Positions 17,593-26,368 of a DNA stretch of 64,000 bases are shown one piece after another. Origin of the DNA: Methylobacterium gnaphalii (GTDB taxonomy: Bacteria > Pseudomonadota > Alphaproteobacteria > Rhizobiales > Beijerinckiaceae); contig NZ_BJZV01000016.1 of the NCBI RefSeq assembly GCF_007992215.1, forward strand, positions 52,227 through 116,226, written 5' to 3'. Positions within the stretch are counted from its first letter, which is position 1. Each line of letters begins with the position of its first letter. A model generated the notes under the pieces. That model made no database searches. It had not been told where the DNA came from and saw only the letters and a program-made list of their open reading frames with translations. Position numbers and translations under genes: made by a program.

Positions 17593-17847
17593 GTGTCCAA
17601 GCTTCCTGTGATTGCTTTCGTCGGATTGACCGCCTTTGTGAGCGGGGCCGCCGCCCAGACTGGCGACATGAGCTGCGCCGATTACCTTAAGGTTGAAGCC
17701 CAGGCCCAGGCCAGCCTCTCGGCCCAGGACAAGGCCATGCTTCAGGCCGACCCTCAAGCCGCCGCGATCGATGCCAAGGTCAAGGCCTATTGCCGGGCCA
17801 ACCCCAAGGTGTTGTCGAGCGAGGCCGTCATGAAGGCGATGCAGTAG
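17593..17847 (+). CDS. HdeA/HdeB-like periplasmic protein
   Basis: An 84-residue exported protein. The signal peptide (KLPVIAFVGLTAFVSGAAAQ) is followed by the HdeA/B pattern: Cys in MSCADYL, a long helix, Cys in AYCRANPKVL, allowing one disulphide. HdeA-type proteins are acid-activated periplasmic chaperones. GTG at 17593 follows a GAGG box (17583-17586); the longer in-frame extension would mask the signal peptide and is rejected. Confidence 0.78.
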   Translation: MSKLPVIAFVGLTAFVSGAAAQTGDMSCADYLKVEAQAQASLSAQDKAMLQADPQAAAIDAKVKAYCRANPKVLSSEAVMKAMQ

Positions 17848-18105
17848 GCCGGTCGCGGACGAGTAGGCTCACTCTGCATCATTGCTGAGCGAGCCGACAG
17901 CCAAGGTCTTGGGTTCGGACTACTCGCACTGATGGGCAAGGCGACCCAGCCGGCCGATCGGGTGGTCTCAAAGAGACGGCAGGCCCAGTAATGGCGATGC
18001 AGCACACCTCGACGGGTTCGAGATCCTCATAGCTCGACTGGAGGGTGAAGATTGCCAGAAGCGAACAGCCGTCCAATGCCGGACGGCCATCCGCTCGAAG
18101 CAAGT

Positions 18106-18375
18106 CTACGAAAAGCCTCTTCCACCCTTCGACTGGAAGGTGCCCTTTCGCGAATGCGCGAGCACCTCAGCCTTCACCCCGGACAGATAGCTCGTCAGCA
18201 CCGTCTGAACGGCCTTGTCTTCGCACTCGACCCAGAAGATCGCCGGCCTGACATCCGCACCGAGCGCCCGCAGGATCTCTTCGGCAGGCTGGGCCACGTT
18301 CCGGTCGCTCTCGCCAACGAGGCGATGCCGTCCTTTCGGTGTGGCGATCATGATGGTGACGGGCGCAGCGGGCAT
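18106..18375 (-). CDS. Small protein of an unnamed family (paralogue of 57621-57872)
   Basis: An 89-residue protein. Its core (ATPKGRHRLVGESDRNVAQP, then EILRALGADVRPAIFWVECE, then VLTSYLSGVKAEVLA) aligns along its length with the product of 57621-57872 (IGTPYGLRHLASSSERKAAW, LKSLGRDVRSASLWVLCEDP, LTSYLQSVKAEVVA). The predicted fold alternates strand and helix with a conserved W-V-x-C-E-D/E segment. The function is unknown, but two copies in one window indicate a genuine gene family. Confidence 0.65.
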   Translation of the reverse strand: MPAAPVTIMIATPKGRHRLVGESDRNVAQPAEEILRALGADVRPAIFWVECEDKAVQTVLTSYLSGVKAEVLAHSRKGTFQSKGGRGFS

Positions 18376-18630
18376 GATGCGAGCCTTACGTACTGGATTG
18401 ATCGCCGCTGGAGCCGGCGACGTGCCCCAACCGGGAGTTAACGGCCACGTCTCTCAGCCGTTCCTCGGCCACTGCAATCCACCGCGCAGGTCGGTGCTTG
18501 CACCTCTCGCGAGCCCATTGCGAGCGCTCCACCGCCGAAGCGGAGGAGCCAGGTCGCAGGCCCAAAAAATTGTCGTCTAAGAAGGCCGTTACTAACGGGG
18601 TTTGACTTATCGCAAGGTGGGCGGACGCCT

Positions 18631-18717
<87 letters not shown>

Positions 18718-18765
18718 ATAGGATGAGCGGTAACGGCGGACCGGCGTCAGATCAAGCGGGACCCC

Positions 18766-19956
18766 TCACACCGTGTCTGGCGTCCAGCCGTAGAGCCAGG
18801 CGTAGCGCCGGCTCATTCCGGCCGGGCCGAGGCGGCGCATCACCGCGTTGCGGGCGAGCCCAACCAGGGGGCCGGCATGGTAGGCGCGGCCGTTGGATCG
18901 GGCCGCCTTCCATACCCTGCGCACCCGCTCGCCGCGCGCCTCCGCAAAGGCGGTCAGCGCGTCCGGCACCCCTACGCCGCTGCTAAGGCAGCGCGTGAGC
19001 ACGGCCGCGTCCTCGATCGCCATGGCGGCGCCCTGCGCGAGGAACGGCAGCACGGGATGCGCGGCATCGCCGATCAGCGCGACCCGGCCCGAGGCCATCG
19101 GAGCCGTCGCTGGGCGATCGACCAGTGACCAGACCATCCAGGTGTCGGGAACGGCAAGCAGCGAGCCAAGCGGCTCCGCGGCGTTTCGGAAATGGTCGCG
19201 CAGCACGGCCGGATCGCCGAGGCGTCCCCAATCGTCGTCGCCTACGCGCTCGGGTACCACCGCGACGACGTTGAGCCGCTGCCCGGCCGCGATTGGGTAG
19301 TGCACCACGTGGCGCCCGTGGCCGAGCCAGAGCCCGGTCTCGTCGCCCTGGAGCTCGGCCGGCGCCGCCTCGCGGGGGATCGTCGCGCGCCAGGCTGCCT
19401 GCCGGTGCGCACGCAGGGGACGGGCGTCGAACCGAGCGCGCAGGCCCGAGCGCACGCCATCAGCGCCAACCGCCAGATCTGCCTCGATGGTGTCGCCGCG
19501 CCCGCCCGCGACGCTCTCCAGCGTCAGGCTGACCCCCGTGGGGGTCTCGTCGACCGCCACAACCTCGCGGCCGACGAGCAGCCGAATGCCAGAGCGCCCG
19601 CGCACGGCATCGAGCAGAAGCGTCTGCAGATCGGCCCTGTGGATGACGTAGTAGGGCGCGCCGTGGCGCTCGCGGATCGAAGGCCCGAGTTCGATGCCGC
19701 CGAGCGCCCGCCCATTGGCGAGATCCCGGATCGCCACGCCTGGAGGCTCGTTGGCAGCCCGCCGCAGGGCCGAACCGAGGCCGAGCTCAATCAGAATCCG
19801 GCTCGCATTCGGTGAGATCTGAAGGCCGGCGCCCACTTCCGAGAAGCCGGTGCGGCGCTCAATTAGCGTGACCGAGTGTCCTGCCCCGCTCAGGGCCAAA
19901 GCGGCCGTGAGGCCGCCGATTCCGGCCCCGACGACGGCGATCGAGAGCGGACTCAC
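18766..19956 (-). CDS. FAD-dependent monooxygenase (salicylate hydroxylase-like)
   Basis: A 396-residue flavoprotein hydroxylase. The N-terminal dinucleotide-binding motif is VVGAGIGGLTAALALSGAGH; the DG motif region is LAVGADGVRSGLRARF; the second FAD motif is VALIGDAAHPVLPFLAQGAA. These define the UbiH/salicylate 3-hydroxylase family, which hydroxylates aromatic or quinoid rings with NAD(P)H and O2. I chose GTG at 19954-19956 because it sits directly before PLSIAVVGAG; the longer frame runs into the upstream gene. The substrate is unknown. It follows the zinc-finger gene by 13 bp. Confidence 0.9.
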   Translation of the reverse strand: MSPLSIAVVGAGIGGLTAALALSGAGHSVTLIERRTGFSEVGAGLQISPNASRILIELGLGSALRRAANEPPGVAIRDLANGRALGGIELGPSIRERHGAPYYVIHRADLQTLLLDAVRGRSGIRLLVGREVVAVDETPTGVSLTLESVAGGRGDTIEADLAVGADGVRSGLRARFDARPLRAHRQAAWRATIPREAAPAELQGDETGLWLGHGRHVVHYPIAAGQRLNVVAVVPERVGDDDWGRLGDPAVLRDHFRNAAEPLGSLLAVPDTWMVWSLVDRPATAPMASGRVALIGDAAHPVLPFLAQGAAMAIEDAAVLTRCLSSGVGVPDALTAFAEARGERVRRVWKAARSNGRAYHAGPLVGLARNAVMRRLGPAGMSRRYAWLYGWTPDTV

Positions 19957-19969
19957 GACGCGCGCGGCC

Positions 19970-20239
19970 TCACTCGGCCGCGGCCCTCGTCCGCGGTGCG
20001 TCGTCCTGCCAGACGCTGGCGGCGGGCTCGGCCCCATCCGGCTTCAGCCGCGCGTCATAGACGAACAGCGTGGAGCAGTACTGGCAGATGATCTCGTCGC
20101 CGCCGCTGCCCATGTCGAGAAAGACATGCGGATGGTCGAAGGGCGGCAATGCACCGATGCACATGAACTCGCGCGCGCCGACGCGGACCCGCGGCACCCC
20201 GTCCTGATTGTGAAAATGAGGGACTGCCTTGTCCGCCAT
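19970..20239 (-). CDS. NdufS6-type zinc-finger protein
   Basis: An 89-residue protein starting MADKAVPHFHNQDGVPRVRV. The zinc site is a Cys-His-Cys-Cys set: EFMCIGALPPFDHPHVFLDM and DEIICQYCSTLFVYD. This is the 'zinc-finger domain-containing protein' of alphaproteobacteria, homologous to NDUFS6, an accessory subunit of respiratory complex I. A conserved partner of the adjacent monooxygenase gene in many Hyphomicrobiales (recollection). Confidence 0.88.
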   Translation of the reverse strand: MADKAVPHFHNQDGVPRVRVGAREFMCIGALPPFDHPHVFLDMGSGGDEIICQYCSTLFVYDARLKPDGAEPAASVWQDDAPRTRAAAE

Positions 20240-20342
20240 CGCCCTGCCCTGCTCTCGGGCGGAACCCCGCACCTGCCGCGCGCCGTTCCGCGAACCGTTG
20301 GAATGAAGCTGCACGGGTCTAGCCCGTCGCCGGTCGCGCGCC

Positions 20343-20455
20343 TAGAGCGGGCTGCGAAAAAGTGGCAATGGTGTTCTGCCAGAATCCATCCATAACTCAT
20401 TGAACAAAAATATTTTTTGCGTTTTGCCCGGTTCAAGCGAAACGCAACACGATTG
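20343..20455. repeat. Interspersed palindromic repeat, copy 1
   Basis: About 113 bases align along their length with 62623-62735. Shared blocks are TAGAGC at the start, TAACTC then TTGAAC in the middle, ATATTTT and the inverted pair TTGCGTTTT/AAACGCAA (20417-20425 and 20440-20447). This copy is decayed: its left stem no longer pairs well. It lies upstream of the zinc-finger gene. Confidence 0.6.
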
Positions 20456-20797
20456 AGTGGCGCCGGTATCCTCAGACATGAAGAAGCCCCCGGGGCGGCT
20501 TGCAACCTTCGGATCGGCGACCAAGGCGTAACTTTGGATGTCCTGGTCGAGGGTGCCTGCGACCACAGCGCTAGCTACCGGCGGCGGCATCTTCGGAGTT
20601 CGTTGCAGGCCACTGCACGGCTCGCCCCATTCTCGCCGCGACAAAACGCGGATCCGCTCAGAATTCGTCAACCTAATGCCGTCAAAGGATCGGCATGAAC
20701 GAGTGACGGCACAGTCTTCACCAAGACGGTGCCGTCCCGATCCGGGCGGATGCTGAATCGTCGGCCGTTTCGCCATCTCGTCGCTCGAGGTGTTTTC
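20456..20797. other. Non-coding interval
   Basis: About 340 bases between the repeat and the next small gene. Open frames on both strands overlap and none has a ribosome-binding site or recognised product, so no gene is called. Confidence 0.35.
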
Positions 20798-21025
20798 GTG
20801 AGTTTTACCGTCACTGCGCGCCATAACGCCCGCGACGTCAGCTTTCAGCGCGGCTCGATGCTCGCGGCGCTTGAACAGGCCCTCACTCTCGCGAGCGCCG
20901 GAATGGAAAGTGTGCTCGTCCGCGACGTCAGCGGCCGCAGCCATACGCCGGCTGAGTTGACCTGCGCCCTTCTCGCATCCGGCCCAGGCCGGGACAAAGC
21001 AGCGCCCCGACCACACGCTGCCTAA
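20798..21025 (+). CDS. Small conserved hypothetical protein
   Basis: A 75-residue protein: VSFTVTARHNARDVSFQRGS, then AALEQALTLASAGMESVLVR and DVSGRSHTPAELTCALLAS. The plan (two strands, a long helix, a strand ending D-x-x-G-R, a helix) is that of small unnamed alphaproteobacterial proteins. GTG at 20798 follows a GAGG box. A longer in-frame start at 20729 adds arginine-rich, unconvincing sequence. Confidence 0.55.
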   Translation: MSFTVTARHNARDVSFQRGSMLAALEQALTLASAGMESVLVRDVSGRSHTPAELTCALLASGPGRDKAAPRPHAA

Positions 21026-21102
21026 GCGCGTTACGCACGCTACGCTCGGCACAGGCATGCGGCCGGCATCGGCCAATTCGAGGTGGGCCTAGGAGAGCAG
21101 TC

Positions 21103-22263
21103 TCAGCTCTTCCAGTTCTTCAAAGCAGCGAACGGACTGTCCGCTTCTTTCGGGGCTGGTGGGCAAAGGATCGGTTCGATCTGCGCTGCTGCGTCGGCCA
21201 GCGAGAAGGCCGAACCATTCGGCAGTTTTCCGCCGGCGGAGTCGGCATGGCCGCCTCCACGAAACTTTCTGGCAGCTTCAAGAGCGGTGCCGTTTCGGGA
21301 ACGAAACGACATGCCGCCGCCCCGAGCTGCATTGATGATGCGGTCGGTGTCACCGCGCTCCATGATGTGATCCGAAACGGCCTGGAAGACGCCGCCATCA
21401 AGACCGAATGACAGCTTGGTCCCATCGGACAGGGTGCGGAACAGGGCTGGAGCTCGGGATAAAGCTGCGTAAAGCCGTGCCCGCATCGTGAGAGATCGAT
21501 CATCGTCGGGTTCGTCGGACAGGAGCGCGTCGACGATGCTCTTACGAAGCTCGGGCACCTTCAGTTCGATCTCGGACGGAGATGCTCCGGTCTGAAGCTC
21601 GGCTGCGATCGCCATCAGAAGATCGCCGATGAAGCGATCGTGCCATGGGTGGCCTGGCGGGACGTATGCGGACGCGCTCTCCCATAGGACTTCGTTGACG
21701 AGCACACCCTGCCGGAACGACGGATCTGCCTTCCTCCACATGTCGTAGGCGTCGATCGCTCTCACGAGCGCTCCAAGACGCTCTTCGAGGACAGGTTCAA
21801 GGGTGCGATCGGCGAACAGCTGACGGCTCTCGAAAAGCAACCGGGTCGCACTGCGATCGATGCCGATAGAGAGATGAACGTGAGGATCACCGATGTCGTA
21901 GACCGACGACGCGGCTTCGGCGGACGCGAGCGGCTCCAGCCCTTTGGCTGCCAGATGTTCCTTGGAGGAGACGTGATGGTCGAGGACGACGAGGCGGTGA
22001 CGCCGTTCTTCCGGGCGCTTGAGATTGGCTGCGGCGAAACTCCTGATGAACTGGACAGCGTCGGCCTCAAGGCTGAGATCGGTGACAAGCAGGAGCTCGG
22101 GAACGGCCGCTTTCGCCAGCCGATCATACTCCGTTTGCAATACCGCGCCGACATCCGAGTAGCGTGGGACGTGAACGACCCGCTTCACATCGGCGATGTA
22201 CCCGGCGACGACGCAGGCGCCATAGCCGTCGAGGTCGTGATGGCTGATCTGTGTGACGTCCAA
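21103..22263 (-). CDS. DHH/DHHA1-family phosphoesterase
   Basis: A 386-residue protein of the DHH phosphoesterase superfamily (RecJ/NrnA/oligoribonuclease-like). N-terminal metal motifs are SHHDLDGYGACVVAGYIADV, VTDLSLE and LDHHVSSKEHL; the C-terminal DHHA1 substrate-binding motif is RKFRGGGHADSAGG. Such proteins degrade nano-RNA or phosphorylated nucleotides with Mn2+. The first residues before SHHD require a TTG start (22261-22263); an ATG 17 bases upstream is out of frame. It is transcribed alone. Confidence 0.87.
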   Translation of the reverse strand: MDVTQISHHDLDGYGACVVAGYIADVKRVVHVPRYSDVGAVLQTEYDRLAKAAVPELLLVTDLSLEADAVQFIRSFAAANLKRPEERRHRLVVLDHHVSSKEHLAAKGLEPLASAEAASSVYDIGDPHVHLSIGIDRSATRLLFESRQLFADRTLEPVLEERLGALVRAIDAYDMWRKADPSFRQGVLVNEVLWESASAYVPPGHPWHDRFIGDLLMAIAAELQTGASPSEIELKVPELRKSIVDALLSDEPDDDRSLTMRARLYAALSRAPALFRTLSDGTKLSFGLDGGVFQAVSDHIMERGDTDRIINAARGGGMSFRSRNGTALEAARKFRGGGHADSAGGKLPNGSAFSLADAAAQIEPILCPPAPKEADSPFAALKNWKS

Positions 22264-22533
22264 CGAAGGGTTTCCCGGTCATGCCTTTGCGGATCGGGGT
22301 GATAGGCAAGCGGCGAGCTTCTTGTCGAGGACCATTGACCCCCGGTCGGCCGTAGCGTGCGCGATGCCGCCGCCCTACTCCAGACCATAGCTGGCCCCGA
22401 CACGCGCGACATGACCTTGTCGAAGTTGTGAGGGCTTCGTTGCGCGTCGTCTCAAGCGTCCGCTTGTTCTCAATGAATAGCCTTGAGCCTGGCCATTCGA
22501 GACTATGATGCGAGAGGCGCTGGAGGCCTCGCA

Positions 22534-23592
22534 CTATTCTGTTCGAGATGCGGCTTCCGAACGAGCAGTGACGCGGCGAACAGTACCGGCCGTTTGCGAA
22601 GCGGCAGCGAAGCGAGAGCGATAATCCTGAGGCGAGCTCGCCAAGAGTCGCAGAAAGCTGCGGCGCATTGTTTCCTCGGAACCGAAGCCGCAGCGCTGCC
22701 CGATCCGTTTCACGGGCTGGCGGGTATCGGTCAGCATTTGTCGGGCGGCCTCGACCCGTAGTCGCTCGACGGCGCGAGCGGGCGTAATGCCGGTCACTTC
22801 GCGGTAGCGCCGGCTGAAGTTGCGCTCGCTCATGCCTGCCTGTGTGGCCAGGACTGAGAGGGACAGATCCGAGCCGAGGTTCGCCTGCATCCAGCGGTGC
22901 AGGGCATCGAAGCGATCCCCGGCCGTCTGCAACGATAGCGCTGCACTGAACTGGGCCTGTCCACCGGGTCGCTTGAGGAAGACGACGAGGTAACGCGCGA
23001 CGGCCAAGGCGATCTCGCCGCCGAGATCCTCCTCCACAAGAGCGAGCGCCAGATCGATGCCGGCGGTCACGCCCGCCGAGGTCCAGACCGGTCCGTCGCG
23101 GAGGAAAATCGGATCGGGTTCAACCCGCACGGCCGGAAAGCGCCGGGCAAAAGCATCGCAGAACGACCAATGGGTCACGGCTCTCCTGCCGTCCAGAATG
23201 CCCGATGCTGCCGCGAGGAAGGCACCGGTACAAACGGACGCGACCCGTCGCGCACGACTTGACCGGTTACGCAGCCAGTCGATCAACTCCGTGTCCACCG
23301 TGGCCGCCTCGACACCGGGGCCGCCGGCGACGACGAGCGTATCGATCTCTTCTTCGGCCGCGGGCAGACGCTCGGTCGCGAGTGTCAAGCTGGATGAGGT
23401 CAGGGCTGCACCGCCACCCTTGGTAACGACGCGCAGCCGATAGGCTGGCTCCTGCTGCGCCTTAGCGAGATGTTCATTGGCGGAGGCGAAGACTTGAAGC
23501 GGTCCCGTGACGTCGAGCACCTGCACGCCCTCAAAGGCGAGCACCTCGATCATGCGAACGGAATTTGGCGATAAACGAGGGGTATTTGGCAT
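22534..23592 (-). CDS. GlxA-type transcriptional regulator (DJ-1/PfpI + AraC)
   Basis: A 352-residue regulator. The N-terminal DJ-1/PfpI domain has IEVLAFEGVQVLDVTGPLQV, and the nucleophile-elbow cysteine in VASVCTGAFLAAASGILDG. The C-terminal AraC/XylS domain has LSVLATQAGMSERNFSRRYR and a second helix-turn-helix RIGQRCGFGSEETMRRSFLR. Such GlxA-family proteins regulate neighbouring catabolic genes by binding a small ligand in the DJ-1 domain. It diverges from a DJ-1/PfpI hydratase-like gene 50 bp away and probably controls it. I chose ATG at 23590-23592; 23631 is a longer alternative that overlaps the intergenic promoter. Confidence 0.9.
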   Translation of the reverse strand: MPNTPRLSPNSVRMIEVLAFEGVQVLDVTGPLQVFASANEHLAKAQQEPAYRLRVVTKGGGAALTSSSLTLATERLPAAEEEIDTLVVAGGPGVEAATVDTELIDWLRNRSSRARRVASVCTGAFLAAASGILDGRRAVTHWSFCDAFARRFPAVRVEPDPIFLRDGPVWTSAGVTAGIDLALALVEEDLGGEIALAVARYLVVFLKRPGGQAQFSAALSLQTAGDRFDALHRWMQANLGSDLSLSVLATQAGMSERNFSRRYREVTGITPARAVERLRVEAARQMLTDTRQPVKRIGQRCGFGSEETMRRSFLRLLASSPQDYRSRFAAASQTAGTVRRVTARSEAASRTE

Positions 23593-23642
23593 TCGCGCCA
23601 AACCTTGCCGCCATAGTGTCCGGCTGTCCATTGGAGGCCGTG

Positions 23643-24365
23643 ATGATTTCGCCCGACACCCACCTTGAAATCGGATCCCTGCTCTTCGAGGGCATCGACC
23701 AGATCGACCTCACCGGGCCTTTCGAGGTCCTCTCGCGCATCCCGAACGCGACCTGTCGGATCTACGGAAAGACAGCCGAGCCCGTCCGCGATGTGAAAGG
23801 CCTCATCCTGACGCCGGATGCCGCCATTGCAGACGCACCGCAGCTCGACATCCTGCACGTTCCCGGCGGCTTCGGACAGGAGAGCCTGATGGAGGACGAG
23901 GCTGTGCTCGCATGGCTTCGCAGTCAGGCGGCCGGCGCGAGAAGCGTATTTTCCGTCTGCACGGGTGCCCTCATCTGCGGCGCGGCCGGCCTTCTGAAGG
24001 GACGGCGCGCAACGACCCATTGGGCCTCATTCGACCTGTTGCCCTTCTTCGGCGCGATCCCCGTCGACGAGCGGGTCGTCCTCGATGGAAGCTGGGTGTT
24101 CGCGGCCGGGGTCACGGCCGGGATCGACGGTGCACTTCGCCTCGCTGCAGAGCTGCGCGGCGAGGAGGTGGCGAAGGCGATCCAGCTCTATATGGCCTAC
24201 GCCCCGGAGCCGCCCTTCGATGCCGGCACGCCGGAGCGGGCTCCTGCGGCCGTGCTGGAACAGGCCCGTGCCTCCGTCGCCGCGATCACGGAACGGCGCA
24301 CGGCGACTGCACGGCGTGTTGCGGCCAAGCTCGGCCTGACCGTCGAGGCCATGTCACAGCCGTGA
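23643..24365 (+). CDS. DJ-1/PfpI family protein, isonitrile hydratase-like
   Basis: A 240-residue single-domain DJ-1/PfpI protein: IGSLLFEGIDQIDLTGPFEV, LHVPGGFGQESLM, and nucleophile Cys in VFSVCTGALICGAAGLLKGR with THWAS following. This arrangement matches Pseudomonas isonitrile hydratase (InhA), which turns isonitriles into N-formamides; the substrate here is unproven. A GGAGG box precedes ATG 23643. It diverges from a GlxA-type regulator. Confidence 0.85.
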   Translation: MISPDTHLEIGSLLFEGIDQIDLTGPFEVLSRIPNATCRIYGKTAEPVRDVKGLILTPDAAIADAPQLDILHVPGGFGQESLMEDEAVLAWLRSQAAGARSVFSVCTGALICGAAGLLKGRRATTHWASFDLLPFFGAIPVDERVVLDGSWVFAAGVTAGIDGALRLAAELRGEEVAKAIQLYMAYAPEPPFDAGTPERAPAAVLEQARASVAAITERRTATARRVAAKLGLTVEAMSQP

Positions 24366-24392
24366 GGGTTAGTCTGGCCGCTGCAAATGAAA

Positions 24393-24416
24393 ACGGGGCG
24401 CCTCTCGGCACCCCGT
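24393..24416. terminator. Bidirectional hairpin terminator
   Basis: ACGGGGCGCC, loop TCTC, GGCACCCCGT forms a 10-bp stem with one C-A mismatch between the convergent DJ-1/PfpI gene (ends 24365) and the symporter gene (ends 24445). The plus strand has only a weak T run afterwards. Confidence 0.65.
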
Positions 24417-24444
24417 CTCCTCGATCACATCGATGCTCCTCGCA

Positions 24445-26013
24445 TCATTCGGCGGCGACAGCCTCCCGTGAGGCGCCGAACATGATCCGCCGACGCATCT
24501 CCCGGAAGCTGCTCTCCGCGCCGTCCTCCTCGGTCGCCAGTGAAACTGCGACCGCGACGAGGAAGGATAGCGGCATGCAGATCAGCGCCGGATTCTTCAT
24601 CGGGACGAACCACCAGGCCTGAGAGACTTCTGCGAGGCTCCTGCCCATGACGTCGACCTGCACGGTGGGCGACAGGCAGATCAGCAAGAGCGAGGAGATG
24701 GTCCCGACGAGGATGCTGGCGACGGCGCCCGAGGTGGTGAAGCGCTTCCAGGTGATCGACAGCAGCAGGGCCGGGAAGTTGGCCGCAGCGGCCACGGCAA
24801 AGGCGAGGCCAGCCATGAAGGCGACGTTCTGCCCCTCGAACACGATGCCGAGGAAGACCGCCAGTGCCGCGATGGCGACCGTCGCGATCCGCGCCACAGT
24901 GAGCTGCTCGCGCTCCGGGGCCTCACCGCTGCGCACCACGTTGACCCACAGGTCGTGGCAGACGGTGACCACGCCCGATAGAGTCAGCCCTGCGACGACT
25001 GCGAGCATCGTTGCGAAGGCGACGGCGCAGATGAAGCCGAAGAACCCGTTGCCGCCGACAGTGAGGGCGAGCAGCGGAGCCGCCATGTTGCCGCCGCCAC
25101 CGGCCTTGGTCACCGCTTCCGGGCCTACGAGAACCATCGCTCCGAAGCCGATCACGAAGACGAGCAGGTGGAAGGAGCCGATGATGCCAGTAGCGTAGAG
25201 GATCGACATGCGCGCCTCCTTGACGTCCGGCACCGTGAAGGCCCGCATCAGGATGTGAGGTAGCGCCGCCGTCCCGAACATCAGCCCGACACCGAGTGAG
25301 ATCGCGTCCCAGCCGCTTCCCGCGACTTTTGCGCCCGGCTGCAGGACCCGCGTTCCGTACTTCTCGGCGGCAGCCGAGAAGAGGTTCAAGGGATTCATCT
25401 CGAAATGCATGAGCACGAGCAGCGCCAGCACGAGGCCGCCGAGCGAGAGCAGCACGGCCTTGATCACCTGGACCCAGGTCGTCGCCAACATGCCGCCAAA
25501 GATCACGTAGGTGAGCATCGCGGTTCCGACCACGACGACCGAGGCGACGTAGGGCAGGCCGAACAGCAGTTTGATCAGCGAACCGGTCGCGACCATCTGG
25601 GCGATCAGGTAGAGCAGGATGACGGTGAGCGTGCCGATCGCGGCTGCCATGCGCACGGGCCGCTGCCGCAAGCGGTAGGCGACGACGTCGGCGAAGGTGA
25701 ACTTGCCGAGGTTGCGCAGCGGCTCGACGATCAGGAACGAGATGATCGGCCAGCCGACGAGGAAGCCGATCGAGTAGATCAGCCCGTCGAAGCCGTTCGA
25801 GGTGATGATGCCGGCGATGCCGAGCAGGGCCGCCGCGCTGAGGAAGTCTCCGGCCAGCGCCCAGCCGTTCTGCCAAGCCGTGATCTGGCCTCCGGCCGCG
25901 AAAAACTGTTCCGTGGTGCGTGTGCGCCTCGCCGCCCAGTAGGTGATGCCGAGCGTCAACGCCATGAAGATAAAGAAGAAGGTGATGGCGAGTGGGTTGT
26001 TCGCGGCCTGCAT
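24445..26013 (-). CDS. Sodium:solute symporter (ActP-like, SSF family)
   Basis: A 522-residue, thirteen-helix Na+ symporter of the SSS family. Motifs include TYWAARRTRTTEQFFAAGGQ, AGDFLSAAALLGIAGII, GFLVGWPIISFLIVEPLRNL and the sodium-site region LPHILMRAFTVPDVKEAR. Closest known relatives carry acetate or other monocarboxylates (ActP). It follows a DUF485 gene, as in yjcH-actP, by 10 bp. Together with the nitrilase upstream it may import a carboxylate that results from, or a nitrile that feeds, that reaction; direction of this link is inferred. Confidence 0.92.
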   Translation of the reverse strand: MQAANNPLAITFFFIFMALTLGITYWAARRTRTTEQFFAAGGQITAWQNGWALAGDFLSAAALLGIAGIITSNGFDGLIYSIGFLVGWPIISFLIVEPLRNLGKFTFADVVAYRLRQRPVRMAAAIGTLTVILLYLIAQMVATGSLIKLLFGLPYVASVVVVGTAMLTYVIFGGMLATTWVQVIKAVLLSLGGLVLALLVLMHFEMNPLNLFSAAAEKYGTRVLQPGAKVAGSGWDAISLGVGLMFGTAALPHILMRAFTVPDVKEARMSILYATGIIGSFHLLVFVIGFGAMVLVGPEAVTKAGGGGNMAAPLLALTVGGNGFFGFICAVAFATMLAVVAGLTLSGVVTVCHDLWVNVVRSGEAPEREQLTVARIATVAIAALAVFLGIVFEGQNVAFMAGLAFAVAAAANFPALLLSITWKRFTTSGAVASILVGTISSLLLICLSPTVQVDVMGRSLAEVSQAWWFVPMKNPALICMPLSFLVAVAVSLATEEDGAESSFREMRRRIMFGASREAVAAE

Positions 26014-26023
26014 GGCTGTCTCC

Positions 26024-26320
26024 TCAGCTCATGATGCGGCGCACGGCCGGATCGTAGAAACGGTTCGCCCAGACGACGTAGACGAGGCAGAGAACGAAGG
26101 ATCCGACGATGACTCCGGCCCCCAGCAGGATGCAGAGGGAAAGGCCGGGAGCGAGGATCATACCCATCGTCGGCTTGGCGAAGGCGAACATCGTCATGAA
26201 GCCGAAGTACATCGCGATCATCACGATGCTCAGCGCGACGGCGACACGCGATCGGGTTCGGGAAAGCCTGCCGAAGTCATCGTCCTCCCCCGGAGGGACG
26301 ACCTTGTCTGGTGAAAGCAT
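26024..26320 (-). CDS. DUF485 membrane protein (YjcH-like)
   Basis: A 98-residue protein with two membrane helices (VALSIVMIAMYFGFMTMFAF and LCILLGAGVIVGSFVLCLVY) and the family's C-terminal YVVWANRFYDP. DUF485 proteins accompany ActP-type symporters; here it precedes one by 10 bp and both start from the same promoter region, so it probably assists the symporter. Confidence 0.9.
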   Translation of the reverse strand: MLSPDKVVPPGEDDDFGRLSRTRSRVAVALSIVMIAMYFGFMTMFAFAKPTMGMILAPGLSLCILLGAGVIVGSFVLCLVYVVWANRFYDPAVRRIMS

Positions 26321-26368
26321 GCTGCATCTCCTTCTATCGGCTTGAGGCTCGGCTCCTCCCGAGCCGGA

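Noticed and set aside
17879..18103. Minus-strand open frame with EDLEPVEVCCIAITGPAVSL
   Set aside because: Partly protein-like but no start with a ribosome-binding site and no recognised family.
20342..21076. Minus-strand open frame of 244 codons
   Set aside because: Covers the repeat and runs antisense to the small gene at 20798; its translation is low-complexity with no domain.
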